Assembly (NCBI RefSeq): GCF_014236655.1
Contig: NZ_JACMYG010000001.1
Span: forward strand, 62,001-126,000
DNA length: 64,000 bases
Origin: Pseudomonas kielensis
Lineage (GTDB): Bacteria > Pseudomonadota > Gammaproteobacteria > Pseudomonadales > Pseudomonadaceae
Direction: 5' to 3'
Shown here one piece after another: positions 27,771 through 34,968 of this stretch. The translations under genes and the position numbers were made by a program. The notes beneath the pieces were generated by a model that ran no database searches, was not told the origin of the DNA, and saw only the letters and a list, made by a program, of their open reading frames with translations. Every line of letters begins with the position of its first letter. The stretch's first letter is position 1.

Positions 27771-28963
27771 GCCAAAGCCAGAGCCTGAGCCAGACCTTTG
27801 TCGCCATCACGCGCAACAGCACCGACCTTGAGTGGCTGCAAGGAGCACTGGCGCCTCTGGGCCAGGTGGTCAGCGCTGGCGCCGGTAGCCTTGACGAGTT
27901 GCTGGCACTGGTCGACGTGACCTTCGCCAGCCTGGTGTTTGTCGGCCTGGACCGGGAACACGTGGTGGCCCAGAGCGCCCTGATCGAGGGCGCCCTGGAA
28001 GCCAAGCCGATGCTGGCGATCGTCGCCCTGGGCGACGGCATGGACAATCAACTGGTGCTCAATGCAATGCGCGCCGGGGCGCGGGATTTTGTCGCCTATG
28101 GCTCACGCGCCAGTGAGGTGGCCGGGCTGGTGCGCCGCTTGAGCAAGCGTCTGCCGCCGGTGGTGCCCAACACCCAAATGGGAGGATTGAGCGTGTTGTT
28201 CGGCACCCAAAGCGACGCCGACGGCGCACTGCTCTCCAGTCACCTGGCGCTGGTCGTGCAAAAGAGCGGCCAGCAGACCCTGCTGCTGGACCTGGGATTA
28301 CCCCGCGGCGACAGCCTGGCCTTGCTCGGGCTGGAAAGCTCGTTCCACTTCGGTGACGCGCTGCGTCATCTGCGGCGTATCGATGCAACCTTAATCGACA
28401 GTGCCTTTACCTGCACGCCAAGCGGTATGCGCATCCTCGCCTACGCCAGCAATGATGAGCCCCTGGAGCACACCAGTGCCGCCGAGCTCTACATGCTGCT
28501 CAGCGCCTTGCGCCAACACTTCCAGCACATCGTGGTGAACCTCACCGGCCAGCCTGACAGCGAAGCAGTGCGAACCTTCGTCAGCCACTGCGACAAGTTG
28601 CTGTGGTACACCGACCAAAGCGTGCTCGACTGTCGACGCAACCTGGCCGTGCTCAACGTGTGGCGTGAAAAAGGTATGAAGCTGGAACATGCCCAACTGC
28701 TGGTGGATCGCTACCTGCGCAATGTGGCGCCCGACTCGCAAACCCTGGGTAAAAGCTTTGGCCTGGAAGTCATGGCCACGCTGGCCTACAGCCCCGAGGT
28801 GCGGCTCAACGCGAAAAACCAGGGGGTCACCCTGTTCGAACTGGCCCCCCGCGAAGGCCTTACCCAAGCCCTGCGCACCCTGGGAGAACGGCTGGCCCGG
28901 CGCTCCGAACACCCGGACACACCCAAGTCCAGCTGGCTGAACCGTCTGCGAGGCAGCAAATGA
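27767..28963 (+). CDS. tadZ: Pilus assembly protein TadZ/CpaE
   Basis: The 398-residue protein has a receiver-like N-terminal domain (about residues 1-125) and a MinD/ParA-like C-terminal domain (about 140-370). In this family it localises the Tad machine to its place on the inner membrane. The expected deviant Walker A loop (KGGxGxT) is not present; the region reads SVLFGTQSDADGALLSSHLA, without a usable lysine. The downstream LLLDLGLPRGDSLALLGLE, matching the MinD switch, is kept. Nucleotide hydrolysis is therefore doubtful. Overlaps of 4 bp on both sides show translational coupling. Confidence 0.9.
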   Translation: MSQSQSLSQTFVAITRNSTDLEWLQGALAPLGQVVSAGAGSLDELLALVDVTFASLVFVGLDREHVVAQSALIEGALEAKPMLAIVALGDGMDNQLVLNAMRAGARDFVAYGSRASEVAGLVRRLSKRLPPVVPNTQMGGLSVLFGTQSDADGALLSSHLALVVQKSGQQTLLLDLGLPRGDSLALLGLESSFHFGDALRHLRRIDATLIDSAFTCTPSGMRILAYASNDEPLEHTSAAELYMLLSALRQHFQHIVVNLTGQPDSEAVRTFVSHCDKLLWYTDQSVLDCRRNLAVLNVWREKGMKLEHAQLLVDRYLRNVAPDSQTLGKSFGLEVMATLAYSPEVRLNAKNQGVTLFELAPREGLTQALRTLGERLARRSEHPDTPKSSWLNRLRGSK

Positions 28964-30234
28964 GCAGCGAAAAACTGTTTGGCGCCACGGCCCGGCCGAC
29001 GGTCGGCAACGGCGATCACGAAGGCCTGAAACCGGTCCTGCATCGCTACATCATCGACGCCATCGAGGAGTCCGGAAAAAACCTGCTGGAAGGCTCCCGC
29101 CAACTGCTGGCGCAGTTTGTCACCGACAAGGTCGCCGACTACATCGCGCGCCTGCACCTGGCCATATCGCGCTATGAAATGGAGCGCCTGGCGGAAGAAA
29201 TCGTCGATGAGCTGACCGGTTTCGGCCCCCTGGAAGTGCTGCTGCGCGACCCCACCGTGACCGAGATTCTGGTCAACGGCCCACACCGGGTATTCATCGA
29301 GCGCGATGGGGTGTTGCACCAGAGTGACCTGCGTTTCATCGACGCGCACCACGTCGAACGGGTCATGCAACGCATCCTCGCGCCCCTGGGTCGGCGTCTG
29401 GACGAGTCCTCGCCAATGGTCGATGCACGCATGCCCGACGGCAGCCGGGTCAATGCGATCATCCCGCCGATTGCCCTGGATGGCCCCTGCCTGTCGATTC
29501 GAAAATTCCGCAAGGACATGCTCAAGAGCAGCGACCTGATGACCATGCAGACCATCGACCAGGCGATTTTCGAGTTCATCCAGGAAGCCGTCGGCCGCCG
29601 CTGCAACATCCTCATCAGTGGCGGTACCGGCACCGGCAAGACCACCTTGCTGAACATCCTCAGCCAGTTGATCAACCCCCACGAACGCCTGGTCACCATC
29701 GAAGATATTGCCGAACTGCAGTTGGGCCACCCCCATGTGGTGCGCCTGGAAACCCGCCCGCCGAATGCCGAGGGCCATGGCGAGGTCAAGGCCAGCGACC
29801 TGATCCGCAACGCCCTGCGGATGCGCCCGGACCGCATCATCCTCGGGGAGATTCGCGGCGTCGAAGTGCTCGACGTGCTGACGGCGATGAACACCGGCCA
29901 CGACGGCTCGATGAGCACCGTGCACGCCAACAACGCCCAGGACGCCCTGTTGCGCCTGGAGACCCTGGTGGGCCTGACAGGCCGCCAGATCGCCGAGCGC
30001 ACGCTGCGCCAGATGATCTGCGCCGCGCTCGATGTGGTGATCCAGTTGACGCGCATGCCCGACGGTCGACGCTGCGTCAGCGAGGTGGTGGAAGTGGTGG
30101 GCATTCGCGACGACATCTACGTCACCAACACCCTGTTTCGCCTCGACCGTCGCACCGGCTTCGGCTTCCTGCGCGAGGCGGTCAATCCCGCTGGCGACAA
30201 GCTGCGCCGGGAAACAGGCCTGACACTCAACTGA
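28960..30234 (+). CDS. tadA: Tad pilus assembly ATPase TadA/CpaF
   Basis: The 424-residue secretion ATPase powers pilus extension, and possibly retraction, at the inner membrane. It has an N-terminal domain with LTGFGPLEVLL, then Walker A ISGGTGTGKTT with Lys227, an Asp box (VTIEDIAELQL), Walker B ILGEIRGVEV and a His box (GSMSTVHANNA). Length and order match CpaF. It overlaps tadZ by four bases and precedes its membrane platform TadB by 18 bp. Confidence 0.96.
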   Translation: MSSEKLFGATARPTVGNGDHEGLKPVLHRYIIDAIEESGKNLLEGSRQLLAQFVTDKVADYIARLHLAISRYEMERLAEEIVDELTGFGPLEVLLRDPTVTEILVNGPHRVFIERDGVLHQSDLRFIDAHHVERVMQRILAPLGRRLDESSPMVDARMPDGSRVNAIIPPIALDGPCLSIRKFRKDMLKSSDLMTMQTIDQAIFEFIQEAVGRRCNILISGGTGTGKTTLLNILSQLINPHERLVTIEDIAELQLGHPHVVRLETRPPNAEGHGEVKASDLIRNALRMRPDRIILGEIRGVEVLDVLTAMNTGHDGSMSTVHANNAQDALLRLETLVGLTGRQIAERTLRQMICAALDVVIQLTRMPDGRRCVSEVVEVVGIRDDIYVTNTLFRLDRRTGFGFLREAVNPAGDKLRRETGLTLN

Positions 30235-30252
30235 CCTGGCGAGGCCACCACC

Positions 30253-31137
30253 ATGCTTGCACCGCTATTGCTGAGCCTGATTTGCCTGGTATTGCTCGGC
30301 TTGTCGATCCACCTGTTCTTTCGCGGTGTGCGCCAAACCGGCATCGAGCGTGTGATGGACCGCCTGGCCCAGGGGCAACCACAGCTTGAGTTGCAAAAGA
30401 CCCGCTGGAGTGGCCTGGACCGCGCTTTCCTGCGGGCAGGCATGGGGCGCCCAACCGAGCGCATGGGGCTCTGGTTGCTGCTCTGGAGCCTGTCGATACT
30501 GATCGGCTTTGCAGTGGCCGGCTGGTCGGGGCTGCTGGCTTTGTTACTGCTGCCGCCGCTGGCACTGCGACTGTACATCGCCTGGCGCTATCAACGCCGT
30601 GTACGGCGGATGATCGAGCAACTGCCGCAACTGCTCGATCACACCGTGCGCAGCCTCAAGTCCGGGAGAACCCTGGCGGACGCGGTAATGGGCAGTATCG
30701 AAGCCAGCGCCGACCCACTGAAAAACGCCTTGGCTCGCGTGCAACGCAACGTGCAACTGGGGGTCAATCTACCCGATGCCGTCCACGACTTTGCCGAGCT
30801 CTACGACCGGGATGTACTGCGCATGTTCGCCCTGGGGTTGAAGGTCAACCATCGTTATGGCGGCAATGCCAGCGAACTGCTGGAGAACCTGATCAAGCTG
30901 ATTCGCGAACGCGAACAGGGGGCGCGCCAACTGCGCGCGATGACGGGCGAGACTCGCTTGACCGCTTGGGTACTGGGACTGCTGCCAACTTGCCTGGCGT
31001 GTTATTTCCTGATTACCAACCCCAATTACATGCTCAGTATGTGGCGCGACCCCAGCGGCCAGCACATGTTGATCAGCGCGGTAGTGCTGCAGAGCTGCGG
31101 TTCCCTGGCGCTGTGGCGCATGTTGCGGAGTATTTGA
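30253..31137 (+). CDS. tadB: Tad pilus inner-membrane platform protein TadB
   Basis: The 294-residue protein has membrane helices at the N-terminus (about residues 3-23), in the middle (about 75-112) and at the C-terminus (about 235-290). The cytoplasmic GspF-like domain between them contains LPQLLDHTVRSLKSGRTL. TadB and TadC together form the GspF-type platform that couples TadA to pilin assembly. It is followed directly by tadC. Confidence 0.93.
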   Translation: MLAPLLLSLICLVLLGLSIHLFFRGVRQTGIERVMDRLAQGQPQLELQKTRWSGLDRAFLRAGMGRPTERMGLWLLLWSLSILIGFAVAGWSGLLALLLLPPLALRLYIAWRYQRRVRRMIEQLPQLLDHTVRSLKSGRTLADAVMGSIEASADPLKNALARVQRNVQLGVNLPDAVHDFAELYDRDVLRMFALGLKVNHRYGGNASELLENLIKLIREREQGARQLRAMTGETRLTAWVLGLLPTCLACYFLITNPNYMLSMWRDPSGQHMLISAVVLQSCGSLALWRMLRSI

Positions 31138-31138
31138 G

Positions 31139-32023
31139 ATGGCGATCCTGGCCAGTGCTTTTTTGTTGCTCGCCGCCGCCATCCTGGCTCTGGGCAGCGT
31201 GCTGCAGCAACGACGGCGTGAGCGTCAGGTAGCGCAACGCCTGCAAGGCCAGATGGTGCGCGACAGCCGCCTGAGCAATTACCTGCGCGTACTGGGCGAC
31301 AACAGGCTCAGCCAGCGCTCGGTAAGCACCGACAACGAGACCCTGGCCTTGCTCGCTCGCCTGGGTTGGCGTCGAGCTAGTGATCGCTCGTTATTTGCCG
31401 CGATCCAGGTCGGTACGCCCTTGCTGGTGCTGGGGCTGGCGGTGTTTTTGCGCGAGATTTTTTTCCCTGCCGCCAGTCATCCCTGGTTAGTGCCATTGCT
31501 GCTGATGGGCGTTGGCTACCTGCTGCCAAAACGGGTATTGGCCTACGCGGCCAAACGCCGGCAACAGATCATTGCCAGAGAAATCTCTACCTTTATCCCC
31601 TTGCTGCGCATCCTCTTCGAATCAGGCATGGCCGTGGAACAGGCACTTCGGGTGTTGAGCACGCAAGCGCAAAAACTGCTGCCGGAACTGACCAGCGAAC
31701 TGCGCCTGGTCCTGGCTCGGGTCGACTCGGGCCTGGAGCTGGGCCAGGAGTTGAACCAGAGTGCAAAACTGTTGGCCGTGGATGAGTTCAACGACACCTG
31801 CGTGATCCTCCAGCAACTGATTCAGCAAGGTGGCGGCGCAATGAAATCGCTGCTGGCGCTCAAGCAACTGCTCGACGATCGACGCCTCACACACCAGCAG
31901 GAATACATCTCGAAAATGTCCGCGAAAATGTCGGTGGTGATGATGGTGTTTCTGTTTCCGGCCTTGCTGATCGTTCTGGGTGGCCCAGGCTTCACCGCCA
32001 TTGCCCGCGCGTTCGGCTCTTAG
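31139..32023 (+). CDS. tadC: Tad pilus inner-membrane platform protein TadC
   Basis: The 294-residue GspF-domain protein starts with a membrane helix, has two more helices at about residues 88-130 and a last one at about 265-285. The GspF segment IPLLRILFESGMAVEQALRVL lies in between. It is the partner of TadB in the platform. It starts one base after the tadB stop. Confidence 0.93.
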   Translation: MAILASAFLLLAAAILALGSVLQQRRRERQVAQRLQGQMVRDSRLSNYLRVLGDNRLSQRSVSTDNETLALLARLGWRRASDRSLFAAIQVGTPLLVLGLAVFLREIFFPAASHPWLVPLLLMGVGYLLPKRVLAYAAKRRQQIIAREISTFIPLLRILFESGMAVEQALRVLSTQAQKLLPELTSELRLVLARVDSGLELGQELNQSAKLLAVDEFNDTCVILQQLIQQGGGAMKSLLALKQLLDDRRLTHQQEYISKMSAKMSVVMMVFLFPALLIVLGGPGFTAIARAFGS

Positions 32024-32033
32024 AGAGAAGCTG

Positions 32034-32753
32034 ATGAGAATAATGATGCTTGCAGCAAGTCTGTTAATGCTCGGCGGTTGCGCTACGGGAGGGGCTGCCC
32101 CCTGGTCGGCGCTGACTGCGTCGGGCAGTTGCGCTCGGCTCAATTCCGAGCAGGAGCTGGCGGTCAACCTGGCCGACGACATGGCCAGCGACGGCAAGCT
32201 GCACGCCAGCCTGGCCAATCTGGAAAAGCTCCCCGACAACCTCAACGAAGTGCGCTTGCGCAAAGCCCGGGCCTATCGCCTGCTGGGACGCAGCGAAGCC
32301 GAGCCGCTGTACCGCAGCCTGATCGGCAGTTGTGTGTCGGCTGAAGCGGAACATGGCCTGGGCCAGTTGTATGCGGCTCGCGGTGATAACGGCCAGGCCC
32401 AGGCGCATCTGCAACGGGCTGCGCGCCTGGCGCCTACCAATGAGAAAATCCGCAATGATCTGGGTGTGGTCTACCTCAACCAGTTACGCCTGGACGAGGC
32501 GCGTTTCGAATTTCTCACCGCCATTGAACTGAAGCAGAGTGACCCCTTGCCGGCGGTCAATCTGGTGACGCTGCTGATCTATCAGGACAATTGGAAGCAA
32601 GCCGCCGAAGTGGTCAGCAGTGCCGGGCTGAGCCCGGAACAATTCACCAACGCCCGGGCCCACGCCGAACGACTCAAGGTTCCGGCCACCGTCAGGACGG
32701 CTGCCAGCGACCGGGTTGCTGCGGCCGACACCCCATCGATCAGCCTCAAGTAA
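32034..32753 (+). CDS. tadD: Tad lipoprotein TadD with TPR repeats
   Basis: The 239-residue product is a lipoprotein: residues 1-16 form the signal and LGGC is the lipobox. Tetratricopeptide-like repeats follow, including a clear pair around AEHGLGQLYAARGDNGQAQAHLQRA and NDLGVVYLNQLRLDEARFEF. TadD is a pilotin-like factor for the secretin in Tad systems. I chose ATG 32034, as the longer frame would remove the lipoprotein signal from the N-terminus. Confidence 0.9.
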   Translation: MRIMMLAASLLMLGGCATGGAAPWSALTASGSCARLNSEQELAVNLADDMASDGKLHASLANLEKLPDNLNEVRLRKARAYRLLGRSEAEPLYRSLIGSCVSAEAEHGLGQLYAARGDNGQAQAHLQRAARLAPTNEKIRNDLGVVYLNQLRLDEARFEFLTAIELKQSDPLPAVNLVTLLIYQDNWKQAAEVVSSAGLSPEQFTNARAHAERLKVPATVRTAASDRVAAADTPSISLK

Positions 32754-32771
32754 CCCGCAGGAGAACCGCAG

Positions 32772-33041
32772 ATGAAACTAACGACTGTTGGCTGTCTGGT
32801 CCTGCTGGGCCTGCCCCTGAGCGCCGTGGCGATTGAGTCGGGGCCCGCTTCGGCGCAACAACAGGAAACCGAAGGGTGGCTGGTGCTGCAAAGCAGCAAC
32901 CAGGCCGCCTCCGCTACGCCACAGACCGCTACCGCCACCGAGCGCGAATTGGCGCTGCAGCGCTGGCTGAAGAAGTACAGCTACAGCATTCCGGATTTCT
33001 ACGATCAGGACAGTGCCGGCGAGATGTCGTCCGGCAACTGA
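32772..33041 (+). CDS. DUF3613 domain protein, end of the Tad operon
   Basis: The 89-residue product has a signal peptide (about residues 1-20) and a short domain ending RWLKKYSYSIPDFYDQD, typical of DUF3613. Such proteins occur next to Tad genes in Pseudomonas, with no known role. GGAG precedes ATG 32772. It is the last gene of the plus-strand operon and ends 18 bp from the convergent pprB stop. A small periplasmic accessory of the pilus machine is the simplest reading. Confidence 0.8.
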   Translation: MKLTTVGCLVLLGLPLSAVAIESGPASAQQQETEGWLVLQSSNQAASATPQTATATERELALQRWLKKYSYSIPDFYDQDSAGEMSSGN

Positions 33042-33059
33042 ACGGCGGACCGCCCTCGA

Positions 33060-33863
33060 CTAATGCGCAGTCACTTGCCGGCGCATTCCCGAATTGCTCG
33101 GCGACAGCGCCAACGCCAATTGCGTGCGGTTATGCATGTGGGTCAAGCGCAGGACCTGGGACACATACAGCTTCACCGTGTTCTCGGTGATGCCCAGCTC
33201 ACAGGCGATCTGGTAGTTGGTCTGGCCCTTGCCGACCAGGCGCGCGACGTCCAGCTGACGGGGCGAGAGCTGGTTGAACAGGGCCGGGATCTGGGCCTGG
33301 TCCGCATGACTGTCAGCGTCGGTGGCGGGGTTGTGCGAGGCCTCCACTGACGGTGTCCGGCGGACTTTGTCGATGTCCTGGTAGAGGTCGTTGATGGTTT
33401 CGGAAAGATGCTGCAGCTTCTGGTTCAAATGCCCCAGTTGCAAGTCCTTCTGCCGCTCCTGCAGGGCTGCTTCCTGGCGCTGCAGGCCTTCGAGCAGTTC
33501 GTTGAGGTTGATCGGTTTCTGGTAATAGTCCGCGATCCCGGCCCGCAGCGCCTTGATCACATCCTGCTTGTCGGCTCGCCCGGTGAGCATGATCGCTTCG
33601 AACGCTCGATGCTTGCCCGCCACCCGCTGCAGCGCATGCACCAGCTCGATGCCATCGAGGTCCGGCATGTGCAGGTCACAGAGCACCAGGCCGATGTCGG
33701 CGTCCTCGCTGAAGCACTCGATGGCCTGTTGGCCGGACCCACAGGGAATGCAGACGTAACCGCTGCTTTCCAGGAATTCGCAGAGTTCTTCAACAATCAA
33801 CGTTTCGTCGTCGACCACCAATACTTTTACCGCCGATGTGGACTTGTTCACTCGCCACTCCAT
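33060..33863 (-). CDS. pprB: Response regulator PprB, LuxR-type
   Basis: The 267-residue protein has an N-terminal receiver (VLVVDDET, phospho-acceptor in VLCDLHMPDLDG, Lys in YYQKPIN), a coiled-coil linker (about residues 125-165) and a LuxR helix-turn-helix near residues 200-255 (LSPRQLDVARLVGKGQTNYQIACELGITENTVKLY). In P. aeruginosa PprB turns on flp/tad, CupE fimbriae and the BapA adhesin. ATG 33863 has a poor ribosome site. A GTG at 33848, preceded by GGAG, may be the true start. The cognate kinase PprA is encoded about 1 kb away. Confidence 0.9.
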   Translation of the reverse strand: MEWRVNKSTSAVKVLVVDDETLIVEELCEFLESSGYVCIPCGSGQQAIECFSEDADIGLVLCDLHMPDLDGIELVHALQRVAGKHRAFEAIMLTGRADKQDVIKALRAGIADYYQKPINLNELLEGLQRQEAALQERQKDLQLGHLNQKLQHLSETINDLYQDIDKVRRTPSVEASHNPATDADSHADQAQIPALFNQLSPRQLDVARLVGKGQTNYQIACELGITENTVKLYVSQVLRLTHMHNRTQLALALSPSNSGMRRQVTAH

Positions 33864-33976
33864 GTTCAGGCCAAGCGCTGATGACTGCCGTACCAATAGC
33901 CGGGAACCGTACAACTTGTGACCTGAAAATAGACGTACTTCCTGACTATGTACATAGCAAGATGGCGGCGCGGAAC

Positions 33977-34447
33977 CTATTGAATCCAGGCGATTGTCAG
34001 AAACATGCCGAGGAAAACGAAGGGGGCAAAAGGTGGGTTTTTTGACAGCTCAGGCGCAAGAAACTCAACACGCCTCCTAAGTCCTTGAGCCATAAGTGGC
34101 CACACCGTTGGCGCCAGTAACAGCCACAGGGCACTCAGCACACCAGCACCCACAAAACTGCCCAGCAAATGGACCGGCTCGGTGGCCAGGCCAATGGCCG
34201 CCATTAATTTCACGTCGCCGGCGCCCATCCGTCCCAACGCATATCCCGGCAAGGTGAACGCCACTGCCAGAAGGAAAGCCCAGCCACCCTGCTCGGCCGG
34301 TGCGCCCAGCCAGGTAGTGCCGCTCCAGAGCAGGTAGGCCAATGCCGCGGCACCCGCGCCAAGCGTCAGGCGATTGGAAATGTGCCGCTGCTGAACATCC
34401 TGTGCCGCGCACAGCGCCAGCCAGATCATCAAGACAAGACTTTGCAT
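33977..34447 (-). CDS. fppA: Flp prepilin peptidase FppA (A24 family)
   Basis: The 156-residue membrane aspartyl peptidase cleaves Flp and pseudopilin leaders. It carries the two catalytic aspartates in AAQDVQQRHISN and in the GAGDVKL motif, within a short CpaA/TadV-type enzyme lacking the methylase domain of PilD. Several membrane helices span the rest. I chose ATG 34447; a TTG further up would extend it by 14 residues. Confidence 0.92.
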   Translation of the reverse strand: MQSLVLMIWLALCAAQDVQQRHISNRLTLGAGAAALAYLLWSGTTWLGAPAEQGGWAFLLAVAFTLPGYALGRMGAGDVKLMAAIGLATEPVHLLGSFVGAGVLSALWLLLAPTVWPLMAQGLRRRVEFLAPELSKNPPFAPFVFLGMFLTIAWIQ

Positions 34448-34521
34448 CTGGAAAAATCGTCCGCGTTGGCTGAATGATTCTATGCTCAAAGCACGTTGTA
34501 ACAGTCAGGGTAGACGCACTC

Positions 34522-34968
34522 ATGAAAACAGACCTGCCACACAAACAAAAAGGCGCTGTCGCCATTGAGTTCGCCTTGGTGTTCGTGATTTTTTTTGCGG
34601 TGTTCTACGCCATCGTCAGTTACAGCGTGCCGCTGTTGCTGATGCAGTCCTTCAATGAGGCCACGGCCGAGGCAGTGCGTCGTAGCGTCGCCCTGGACCC
34701 CAATACCAGCGACTATCCGAACGCCGTGGTCAACCTGGCCAACTCCGTTCTGCAGCAGCAACTGTCCTGGGTGCCCAAAGCCTTCAACCTCACCTATGGC
34801 ACCGGCGGCGATGCGAAAGCGGTCTACAGCGCAGGCCAGTTGACCGCCAGCGTCAGCTACCCCACCAGCAAGCTCAACCAGGTGATTCCGTTCCTGGTGT
34901 TGCCGGGAGTGGGCACGGTGCCCAGCCTGCCGACCAGCCTGAGTGCACAGTCGAGCATTCAATTTTGA
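34522..34968 (+). CDS. TadE-like pseudopilin
   Basis: The 148-residue protein has a prepilin-type N-terminus: basic leader, cleavage after Gly11, then AVAIEFALVFVIFF with Glu at +5. The rest is a globular periplasmic part. It is a TadE/TadF minor pseudopilin; in P. aeruginosa its equivalent is encoded between pprA and fppA, as here. It is divergent from fppA and its stop overlaps the first possible start of pprA. Confidence 0.85.
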   Translation: MKTDLPHKQKGAVAIEFALVFVIFFAVFYAIVSYSVPLLLMQSFNEATAEAVRRSVALDPNTSDYPNAVVNLANSVLQQQLSWVPKAFNLTYGTGGDAKAVYSAGQLTASVSYPTSKLNQVIPFLVLPGVGTVPSLPTSLSAQSSIQF

